Shown here piece by piece: positions 15,401-21,091 of a stretch of DNA of 21,091 nt (position 1 is its first letter; every line of letters starts with the position of its first letter). The translations under genes were made by a program, and so were the position numbers. Source of the stretch: a virus; IMG/VR virus record IMGVR_UViG_3300028045_000130, positions 1-21,091 of that record; one strand, 5' to 3'. The notes under the pieces were generated by a model. The model did not search any database. It saw nothing but the letters and a program-made list of their open reading frames with translations, and was not told the DNA's origin.

Positions 15401-16753
15401 GGTGGAGGTTATGAGTTCTACGCTAATCTAGACTGGGGATACCCCATAGGTTCAGTGTTTGAATATTTTGAGATCTATGTGGATTACGGTTCAGGTTATT
15501 TGATTGTAGATAGAGCTAGTGAAACATCTTATCGTTATGTTGTGCCCGATGAAGACTTACTGGGTAGCACGTTCAACTTTAAAGTACTAGCTGTGTCTGC
15601 AACGGGTAAAAAGATCCCACTAGGTGAAGCCTTGGTAGTTTCAACCATCATTGCTCTAAAGACATCAGCACCAAGTGATATTGAAGTTTATGGTACTGAT
15701 ATCACCAATGAGGTTTTACAACTATCTTGGGATAGAATACCTGATTGTGACGCTAACGAGTATCTGATTAGATTCTCACCAAACGTCAACGGGACATGGT
15801 CATCTTCAATACCATTAATGAGAGTTGATAGTAACACCAGTACTGTGTCTACTCAGGCAAGAAGTGGAGTCTATTTAATTAAAGCTATAGATCTTGCTGG
15901 GAACGAGTCAGTAAATGCAGCAAGAGCCGTTACAACCATTCCTGAGTTATTTAATTTAAACATTATTGAAACTATTACAGATGCTCCTACTTTCGTGGGA
16001 CCTAAAGATAATATAACCCTTTCAGGTGCAGCATTGCTTTTAAAAGAGTCAGTATCAGGTGGGGCTGAGGTAGTTCAATACTACACCCCAGGTTACTATT
16101 ATTATAATAGCCTTCTTGATCTAAGTGAGATTTATACAGTGAGACTTCAGTCATTGATAGAGGCTGAAGGGTATAACATTGGTGACTTAATGGAAAACTG
16201 GACCACTCTAAGCTCTATTGATTTTATGTCAACAGTGGGTGTGAGTGACTGGGAAGTACAAACTCAGTATCGTTCAACTGATGTTTTCAACACCGTTAGT
16301 CTTTGGCCTAGTCTTGATGTTATCTCTACCTTGAGTGGAGGTTTTGATGATGTGTGGACAGACTGGCGACCATTCAACATGGGTGACGCTACTGGTCGAA
16401 TATTTCAATTTAGGCTAAAATTAATTAGCAATAAAGTTAATGTAACCCCTAGGGTTTTTGTAGCTACAATAAAAGCAGATATGCCAGACAGATTAGATGA
16501 GCATAATAACCTTGTGAGTGATGCTGTAAATGGGTACACTGTGACGTATACTCCAGCATTTAAAGGTCCTGGTACTACTCCAAATGTTCAGATATCTTTG
16601 GAGAATGCACAGTCTGGTGATTACTGGAGTTTTACGAATAAGGACCTTGACGGTTTCACTGTTAAGTTTTTTGATAAAAATGATGTTGGTGTCATAAGAA
16701 CATTCGACGCAATGACTAAAGGCTATGGTAGAAAAAATAACGTAGTAATATAA
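12473..16753 (+). CDS. Tail tip protein, I/J-type (host specificity protein J-like)
   Basis: A 1426-residue protein. Residues 1-80 resemble the beta-grasp part of lambda gpI, including SEAFKRCL and DDNVLICPVI. A hydrophobic Gly/Ala-rich stretch follows at 88-128, ending LLLNSLFPPP. The J-like body begins near 145 with PKVYGKHRIFP and YLYAIYDFGLGPGLVEGLLIG. The tail-hub region includes NPAWVFTDLL near 618 and a RQEVMSLTVDF segment near 800. Two fibronectin-III-like domains lie at about 958-1055 (PPTAVEDLTL) and 1065-1160 (APSDIEVYG). The last 260 residues are beta-rich and probably face the host or hold the fibre. ATG 12473 directly follows the previous stop, with AGGAG ten bases before it. 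It builds the tip of the tail together with the preceding three products. The I-like start being fused to J is the main difference from lambda. Confidence 0.88.
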   Translation: MIKVKFQSLEKNDSDLTFKIVDGELLSEAFKRCLKDINTGKFEKDEVFKAVLNGHEIESDLLETIKLSKDDNVLICPVIKQGESGGILKQIALITVAVLVPGFGWGPLATALATVGATMATGLLLNSLFPPPDVVMESETAGEESQMYSVTGQSNAVKKLATVPKVYGKHRIFPTVAANPYTQLENDSDGELVQYLYAIYDFGLGPGLVEGLLIGDTKIEDFTDVDYRFVDLNKPAVDEGIWDEIESEFVLYKNDVESENLALALNGNSSVSGTPADEYLAIRNSAPNTGLTPQTIMLSFVNPEGLVGFSSQGVKIERNIDIKIQYRKVGSSTWRSFNDPVYTKHHVSIGGQPSVYEGIDLEAFPLPSFDTPSPYTKLYDSFETPQRLDDVNDEFILDDSAAWIKTAVRYYGVAKGSSTVFLKEHADLKVGNYLFFYGQYVGTIVSITDTPSLYEAVVIDRPLTKSLVLFTGTFEVNLFPKGGESTYYTALRDVSAGNIKVNLSSTGLVRLTGEDTKPIYSTFSFTPIDVGQFEVRVERTQTLGSYGPDKFDKLTWSSIVTRLETIPIITEKRHVFMEMRIKATNQLNGSISNLSGIYTSALEVYDANTLTWTRELNNNPAWVFTDLLIGEVNKKAIAKDRVDLAAIVEWADYCDASPTPPTGITLNFPRYQCNFVLDYRTTLQEVLNQVANSAQATLNMVDGKYSALLDIDRITPVQIFTPRNSKDFSVTRSYSTKPHAVKIRFIDPSKNWELNDKVVYENGYTALTASEFDTLETFACTNQEQAWRFGRFMMAQNRYRQEVMSLTVDFEHLICNRGDFVQITQDVMRVGGRPARVKTVVGNTVTIDDSLDFPVGPTYGYVFRDSNDGEIYQALLTPLTPNSFTAGGTIPQVGDLIVVGESDNTVFDAIVKSITPNDDLSAQLVLIERAPEVYNYESDDEFEPYDPKISLITDPNLYPPTAVEDLTLVDSGWDCAGGGYEFYANLDWGYPIGSVFEYFEIYVDYGSGYLIVDRASETSYRYVVPDEDLLGSTFNFKVLAVSATGKKIPLGEALVVSTIIALKTSAPSDIEVYGTDITNEVLQLSWDRIPDCDANEYLIRFSPNVNGTWSSSIPLMRVDSNTSTVSTQARSGVYLIKAIDLAGNESVNAARAVTTIPELFNLNIIETITDAPTFVGPKDNITLSGAALLLKESVSGGAEVVQYYTPGYYYYNSLLDLSEIYTVRLQSLIEAEGYNIGDLMENWTTLSSIDFMSTVGVSDWEVQTQYRSTDVFNTVSLWPSLDVISTLSGGFDDVWTDWRPFNMGDATGRIFQFRLKLISNKVNVTPRVFVATIKADMPDRLDEHNNLVSDAVNGYTVTYTPAFKGPGTTPNVQISLENAQSGDYWSFTNKDLDGFTVKFFDKNDVGVIRTFDAMTKGYGRKNNVVI

Positions 16754-16768
16754 TTTAAGGGGGAGTTA

Positions 16769-19726
16769 ATGAGTCAGACTATTTGGTCAACAATTAATCC
16801 AAATACAACTTCAGGTACGCAGCTTGCGACAATTTTAGATGATTTTAAAAACGCAGTAGTTTCTGGTTTATCAGGTACTACAAGACCTAGTGAACTTCAA
16901 GCTGGTGGAGCGTGGATAGATACAACTAATGAGCTAACTCCAAATTTCTATTGGTCATATAAAGTTTATGACGGTACTAATGATATTGAAATCTTTCGAG
17001 TAAACTTAAACACACTGAAAGCTACGATCCCTTCTACTGATGCTTTTTTTGAAATTTCAAAAATCACTGCTGATATAGATGGTGCGTTGTTGAAATTCAT
17101 TAAACAAAGAATCGCTAATAACGGTCAGGTCTTAACGGGTGACACGATTTTAGATATTCAAGCTGTGGGTCGTGGCGATGATTCAAGTGATCCGAACGTA
17201 GCAAGAATTAGAGTTGAAGCATTAGATGATATGGGTGCAGCAGCTTCTGGTGCCACTATTATTTTTGAAGCAACAACTACTGGGTCTACAACCATTCAAG
17301 AAATCTTTAGAGTCATTGACGGTAAGATGGGTATTGGAACTGAAACTCCAGGCACAGCTTTGGATGTTTTATCAAATACAGGTATTCAATCAAGTAGGTC
17401 TGAAGATAGTGTGAACCCTGCTGAGATTATTTTAAATAAAAAAAGAGCTACTGGTTTCGGCGCTACTCTAATCGGGGACACCATTGGTAGAATTTCATCT
17501 AAAACAACTGATGATGCTGGAGCTTCAAATAGTGCTTTAACTATTGAAACTGTAGCTACTGAGAATCATACAGCAGCAGCACAAGGCACGAGAGTAGATA
17601 TTAAAAATACTGACATTGGTTCAGCGATACCCTCAAGTGCTATGACAATCGGTAGTACAATTGAACACGTAAAACCCACCAAGGTTAACGCTTTAGAAAT
17701 GGCGATAGTAGATATAGCAAGTGCTGCGACTATTACAGCTTTAGGTACAACGAAATCAATCGTCAGACTTACTGGGGTTACAGCAACGGAACTTCAAGGG
17801 ATAGACGCTACAGGTTCAGCGAAGGTGGTGACACTACATAATGGGTCCTCTGCTGACATAACTTTAAAAGATGAGAATGCTGGAGCTATTGCAACAGATA
17901 GAATAATTTTACCAGACAATGCCGATCTAATAATTGGCGCTGGACAATCTGTGACTTTCTTCTACTCCATAAGTGACACTCGTTGGAAGATTAAATCATC
18001 TTCTGTTGGTGGAGCTGGTGGATCAGGTGAGGGCGGAATTAATTATATTAAAGACGCTGATGCTGAGACCAGTAACAATAATGTAACTGTGACTGCAAAC
18101 ATTACAAAAGCTTTTGAAACTGTTGCTCCTTTGTTTGGTGCTCAATCTCATAAGTTTACTGTTGGGACTTTGGCGACCACGGCTGATTATTTTGAATTTG
18201 ATATGAACGATGTTGATCTTGCTTATGTTGAAGGTGGGAAGTCGATGACCATTGGTTTTTGGTATAAGACTGATGTGAATTACACCAATGATGATATTGA
18301 GATTAGATTAAGAAATGTAGACACCCCAGGTGATATATTAGTTAGAAATGACAATAACGGTAAGTTACAAGCAACAGCTACTTCAAAATACTTTTTAGCT
18401 AAGGTTGAAGTTGTTGACCCTGATAACACTTATTCATTACGTGGATATGTTTTAACAGCGCCAAGTGTTGCATCTAATATTACAGTGGATAAAGTTCTTG
18501 TAGGTCCTCAAGAAGTGGCACCTGGTGCAATGCCTTTACATAAAAACTTTGATGCCATTAGAATGACTGACCTTGGAGTCCTGACCTCACAGCTTGGAGA
18601 TATTGTCTCTAGTGTGAGTAAGTCAGCTACTGGAACATATTTAATTAACTTTACAGGCTTAACAGTTGCTCCTTCAGTTGTGGCATCAATTGATGGTGGT
18701 ATTTCAGATAATGGACAAAAGCTATCAGTCACAGCTATTAGTAATACTCAGGCTACAATTATTGTCTACACGGCTGTTACTACTATAGACAGAGGTTTGA
18801 CAGTACACGTAGCAAAACAGGGCGCTGACTATGTAAGTGGCAACCTAGTTTCAACGACTGAGACTTTGTTTAGTACATCTAAAACAAGGCATAAAACAGA
18901 CGCAGGGCAGTCAATATCTACGGGCAGTATAACAATAGTTGATTTTGATACCGTTGAATATGATAACCAAAGCTTAGTTACAACTGGAGCTTCATGGAAA
19001 TTCACAGCACCTAAAACCTCACACTATAAAGTACATTCAAATTTACTGTTCGCAGGCACAACGGCTTGGACTGAGTCAGAATCTGGTAACTTACTACTAT
19101 ATAAAAACGGAGTGTTGTATTCAAATTTAGACAGAGATACTCAGTTCGGAGCCACCTCTACTTTTATGCACTTAGGTGGAAGTGATACCATACAATTAGA
19201 TAAAGGTGATTATATAGATATTAGGGTCTCACAAAACAGCGGAGCGACAATAGCATTATACACCGGAGATCTAGCATCAACTTTTGTAAGCGTAGAAGAG
19301 CTTCCAGACTTTTCTGTATTCGGTGTTTATGGTGAAACTGAGTACATTGAAGCAAAATCTGCTGGGTTGGTTTCTTACTTAGTCACCGCAGATCAATTTG
19401 GCGACTTAACATCAATAATCTTAAGTCCTGGTGAGTGGGATATTAATTGTACTGGGACTTTTAAGTCAAATGGTACGACGACAACATCGTCCGTAATATT
19501 AGGCATCGGGACCGTATCTGGTAATGCCGGTTCGGGAATGCTGGACGGTTCGTCTAGAGCAAGACAAACAATGAGAAATGCGAGCGGCGATCATGAGAGT
19601 TTATCTGTAACTTCTTTCAACGCAATTGTTACTAGTCCGACTACTTATTATTTAAAGGCATTCGCTGGAACCAGTATTACAAATTTACAAGTAGGCTACA
19701 AAATATCAGCTAGGAGAATTAAGTAA
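16769..19726 (+). CDS. Modular tail fibre protein with C1q-like domain
   Basis: A 985-residue protein. Residues 1-75 look like a virion-anchoring domain (SGTTRPSELQAGGAWIDT, then YKVYDGTNDIEIF). A GKMGIGTETPGTALDV stalk segment lies near 185-200. A module near 320-415 has VVTLHNGSSADITLKDE and WKIKSSS. A beta-sandwich of carbohydrate-binding type starts near 424 (GINYIKDADAETS) and runs to about 585. A smaller domain follows at 596-690. A C1q/TNF-like jelly roll lies at about 700-845 (ITIVDFDTVEYDN, LLLYKNGVLYSN, LDKGDYIDI). A final beta domain at 850-985 contains LSPGEWDINCTG. The start follows AAGGGGGAG. There is no Ser-Asp peptidase S74 chaperone at the end. The last domains are the best candidates for binding the host receptor. 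Confidence 0.85.
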   Translation: MSQTIWSTINPNTTSGTQLATILDDFKNAVVSGLSGTTRPSELQAGGAWIDTTNELTPNFYWSYKVYDGTNDIEIFRVNLNTLKATIPSTDAFFEISKITADIDGALLKFIKQRIANNGQVLTGDTILDIQAVGRGDDSSDPNVARIRVEALDDMGAAASGATIIFEATTTGSTTIQEIFRVIDGKMGIGTETPGTALDVLSNTGIQSSRSEDSVNPAEIILNKKRATGFGATLIGDTIGRISSKTTDDAGASNSALTIETVATENHTAAAQGTRVDIKNTDIGSAIPSSAMTIGSTIEHVKPTKVNALEMAIVDIASAATITALGTTKSIVRLTGVTATELQGIDATGSAKVVTLHNGSSADITLKDENAGAIATDRIILPDNADLIIGAGQSVTFFYSISDTRWKIKSSSVGGAGGSGEGGINYIKDADAETSNNNVTVTANITKAFETVAPLFGAQSHKFTVGTLATTADYFEFDMNDVDLAYVEGGKSMTIGFWYKTDVNYTNDDIEIRLRNVDTPGDILVRNDNNGKLQATATSKYFLAKVEVVDPDNTYSLRGYVLTAPSVASNITVDKVLVGPQEVAPGAMPLHKNFDAIRMTDLGVLTSQLGDIVSSVSKSATGTYLINFTGLTVAPSVVASIDGGISDNGQKLSVTAISNTQATIIVYTAVTTIDRGLTVHVAKQGADYVSGNLVSTTETLFSTSKTRHKTDAGQSISTGSITIVDFDTVEYDNQSLVTTGASWKFTAPKTSHYKVHSNLLFAGTTAWTESESGNLLLYKNGVLYSNLDRDTQFGATSTFMHLGGSDTIQLDKGDYIDIRVSQNSGATIALYTGDLASTFVSVEELPDFSVFGVYGETEYIEAKSAGLVSYLVTADQFGDLTSIILSPGEWDINCTGTFKSNGTTTTSSVILGIGTVSGNAGSGMLDGSSRARQTMRNASGDHESLSVTSFNAIVTSPTTYYLKAFAGTSITNLQVGYKISARRIK

Positions 19727-20406
19727 TGAAATATATAATTAATAGGCATGGTGGATATAAAACAGAAACAACCAAGAGACATGTCCCTGTTGATGCGGTA
19801 GTCGAATACACAGGTCAAGTTCCAGAATCGGATCTCCCTTTTACTACAATTACCACCGTAGATGACACTGAGCCTGCGCCTAAGCAAGCCGTTGATGTTA
19901 ATGGAGATCCAGTATTTGAAACATTACAAACACCTTCGTTAGATATTAACGGTGATCCAATCCTTGATATTAATGGGAACCCTGTTCTTATCGACTATCA
20001 ATCTCCTGTGATTGAGCTTGACGTCAATGGTGATCAAGTAATGGAAGATATAGTCATTGGTAATCATAAAGTATTCACAGTAGACACTGTGGCAAGAGAT
20101 TTAGCAATATCTACTAAAGCAACAGCTGATGCTCATCAAGCCTCAATAGAAGCTAAGAAACAGAGACGTGAGTTTGGTGGACGAATCAAAGATGAGATTG
20201 CAGTGATTAATGATGGTAAGGGACTAACAGTACCTCAAACAATCGCCCTTATGAGTGATCCTATAATTCAAGCTGTAGATGGTTTACTAAGTGCAGGTTC
20301 CATAGACTCTGCAAGAGCTACAATAGTTGGGTCTGACCTTTCAGCTTATTATACCGCAGGGGATATAACTTATATCACAGATTTAATAGATGCTTTTTTA
20401 GCTTAA
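19726..20406 (+). CDS. Fibre-associated protein with DxNGDP repeats, function unknown
   Basis: A 226-residue acidic protein translated in overlap with the fibre stop (TAATG), with AGGAG nine bases before it. Residues 1-50 are beta-like. Residues 57-106 contain four copies of D-[VI]-N-G-[DN]-[PQ]-[VI]-x. Residues 125-150 are a charged helix, and the last 75 residues (REFGGRIKDEIAVIN, then IIQAVDGLLSAGSIDSARATI) form a helical domain. There is no signal peptide or membrane segment. The placement and coupling suggest work on the fibre: a chaperone for its folding or attachment, or a second distal fibre subunit. The C-terminal helical domain has the look of those in small proteins encoded after phage fibres, but I cannot name the family. 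The gene is certain; the role is inferred. Confidence 0.75.
   Translation: MKYIINRHGGYKTETTKRHVPVDAVVEYTGQVPESDLPFTTITTVDDTEPAPKQAVDVNGDPVFETLQTPSLDINGDPILDINGNPVLIDYQSPVIELDVNGDQVMEDIVIGNHKVFTVDTVARDLAISTKATADAHQASIEAKKQRREFGGRIKDEIAVINDGKGLTVPQTIALMSDPIIQAVDGLLSAGSIDSARATIVGSDLSAYYTAGDITYITDLIDAFLA
19894..20043 (+). repeat. Four DxNGDP-type octapeptide repeats
   Basis: DVNGDPVF (residues 57-64), DINGDPIL (73-80), DINGNPVL (81-88) and DVNGDQVM (99-106). Copies two and three are directly adjacent; the others are 8 to 10 residues apart. Each is likely a tight Asn-Gly turn between two short strands, rich in acidic side chains. Confidence 0.8.
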
Positions 20407-20418
20407 GGAGTGTTTTAA

Positions 20419-20598
20419 ATGGATAAAAACCTGATTGATTATTTCATAGATGAAACAAATAGGAAGTTTGACAAGCTCGATAAAAAAGTTGATCAGATAA
20501 TAAAGTTTAAATGGCAAATAATAGGGGGAAGCCTGGTTGCAAGTTTTGTTATCACAGCTTTTTTCCAGATAGCATTAGTATTAATTAACAAAAACTAG
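20419..20598 (+). CDS. Small single-span membrane protein, holin/XhlA-like
   Basis: A 59-residue protein starting MDKNLIDYFIDET. Residues 1-31 are a charged amphipathic helix with a heptad pattern (RKFDKLDKKVDQII). Residues 33-56 are one clear membrane segment (QIIGGSLVASFVITAFFQIA and following), and the protein ends in KN. A cytoplasmic coiled helix followed by a C-terminal membrane span is the plan of XhlA-type and other small phage holin-related proteins. The ATG follows AAGGAG eight bases upstream, which overlaps the previous stop. It begins a run of three small genes after the tail genes, the usual place of the lysis cassette. Alternatives are a membrane anchor or an antiholin. No endolysin is visible in the window to confirm lysis. 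Confidence 0.65.
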   Translation: MDKNLIDYFIDETNRKFDKLDKKVDQIIKFKWQIIGGSLVASFVITAFFQIALVLINKN

Positions 20599-20609
20599 AG
20601 GAGATTATA

Positions 20610-20864
20610 ATGGTAGAAACACCAGTAGTACCAACAGCAGACCCGAAACAAATTTTATTAGATGCAATCAAAGCAGAAGGTTTAGACATAGCAGAAGATG
20701 CTGTACTAAAATTAGCTAAAGCTATCATGCTTGCGCTGCCTGCTTTTTTAGTAGCGACGCCAAACAAAACAGACGATATTTTAATTCCAATGTTACCTTT
20801 TCTTTTACCACCTTTGGTAAAAATAATTGACCAAATCGACGGTGTTGACGATCAAGTACTGTAA
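20610..20864 (+). CDS. Small helical protein next to the holin candidate, function unknown
   Basis: An 84-residue protein with a Pro-rich start (VETPVVPTADP), an acidic amphipathic helix (residues 12-37), a hydrophobic helix KAIMLALPAFLVAT at 37-50, a TPNKTDD turn at 50-56, and a second hydrophobic stretch ILIPMLPFLLPPLVKII at 57-73 broken by prolines. The two hydrophobic parts are short and proline-rich, so a true membrane span is uncertain; they could pack in a small helical bundle or touch a membrane. The ATG follows a strong GAGGAG site at about six bases, 11 bases after the previous stop. The next gene overlaps its stop. A lysis-related function is suggested by position only. Confidence 0.7.
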   Translation: MVETPVVPTADPKQILLDAIKAEGLDIAEDAVLKLAKAIMLALPAFLVATPNKTDDILIPMLPFLLPPLVKIIDQIDGVDDQVL

Positions 20865-21091
20865 TGCATGATCAAATTAAAGCAACAGTTATAGACCTCG
20901 TGGTTAAACAAATCATGAAGTATGTAGTGGATAAGGCCTCCTATTTAACTTGGGGGCCTTTGAACATGTTCACGAAACTAATCGTTAAAAAAGTAGTGGT
21001 TAAAGCTATTGAGTTTGGCGTTTTAGAATTAGGTTCTATTATGATTAAAATAGAAGTTAATAAAGAAGTAAAAGAGATTAGAGACCTCGTT
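20864..21091 (+). CDS. Small basic protein, partial at the window end
   Basis: The open frame starts at ATG 20864, overlapping the previous stop as TAATG, and runs off the window with 76 codons read. It has basic amphipathic helices (LVVKQIMKYVVDKAS and FTKLIVKKVVVKAIEFG) around a TWGPLN turn near residues 30-35, then a mildly hydrophobic stretch VLELGSIMIKI. The Lys-rich, Val/Ile-rich composition could be membrane-associated, as in small holin-like or pore proteins, but no clear membrane span is seen. No separate strong ribosome site precedes it, so coupling to the upstream gene is likely. Function unknown, and the end of the protein is not visible. Confidence 0.6.
   Translation, partial: MHDQIKATVIDLVVKQIMKYVVDKASYLTWGPLNMFTKLIVKKVVVKAIEFGVLELGSIMIKIEVNKEVKEIRDLV

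Noticed and set aside
19318-19726. Self-cleaving S74 chaperone domain at the fibre end
   Set aside because: The GIGT stalk motif upstream hinted at it, but the C-terminus is beta-rich and lacks the Ser-Asp/Ser-Ala cleavage region followed by a helical coiled coil.
1-21091. CRISPR array, tRNA genes, insertion sequence, attachment site or defence/toxin system
   Set aside because: No regularly spaced direct repeats, cloverleaf-like segments, transposase or nuclease motifs were seen by eye; the window is fully used by virion and probable lysis genes. A tRNA or repeat scan would settle it.

Overview
The window is one block of the late structural region of a tailed double-stranded DNA phage (or an intact prophage) with a long, non-contractile, siphovirus-type tail. 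The DNA is AT-rich, every credible gene is on the + strand, coding density is close to complete, and many genes overlap at their stop/start codons. The tail genes follow the order of phage lambda V-G-T-H-M-L-K-I-J. A lambda-J-like tail-tip protein and an NlpC/P60 tail peptidase suggest a Gram-negative host, but nothing here identifies the host genus. No integrase, repressor, replication, packaging or endolysin gene is visible.

Layout. (1) 1-4114: a tail-end trace of an upstream gene, a small charged coiled-coil protein, then four fibre- or decoration-like proteins (423-4114) made of shuffled modules, including a short collagen-like stretch. They lie upstream of the connector genes, so they may be head fibres. 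(2) 4117-4629: a probable permuted papain-fold (YiiX-like) protein. (3) 4610-6775: the head-to-tail joining set, namely a gp6-like connector, a small head-closure protein, an HK97-gp10-like tail-completion protein and a tail terminator that starts with TTG. (4) 6797-9046: the tail tube protein with an extra inserted domain, then the tail assembly chaperone. The chaperone is made as a short form and as a longer form through a -1 ribosomal frameshift (GGGAAAC plus a downstream two-part stem-loop). Its start region sits inside a 12-bp inverted repeat. (5) 9027-11303: the tape measure protein, containing four tandem 26-residue repeats. Its 758 residues suggest a tail of about 0.11 micrometre, using the usual figure of about 1.5 angstrom per residue. 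(6) 11303-16753: tail-tip proteins (an M-position protein, a DUF1833 protein, an NlpC/P60 peptidase and a 1426-residue I/J-type tip protein). (7) 16769-20406: a 985-residue modular tail fibre with a C1q-like domain, and a 226-residue companion with DxNGDP repeats. (8) 20419-21091: three very small genes, the first with one clear membrane segment, probably the start of the lysis region.

How it works together: connector, closure, completion and terminator proteins join the filled head to a tail tube that polymerises around the tape measure with help from the two chaperone forms. The distal tip proteins start tail assembly and hold the fibre. The fibre and the upstream fibre-like proteins contact the host surface.

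The points most worth following up are a duplication that appears to span gene boundaries in the fibre cassette (1984-4114), the structured chaperone start site (8274-8323), the complete frameshift signal (8690-8748), the 26-residue repeats in the tape measure and the second papain-like protein in the head module.
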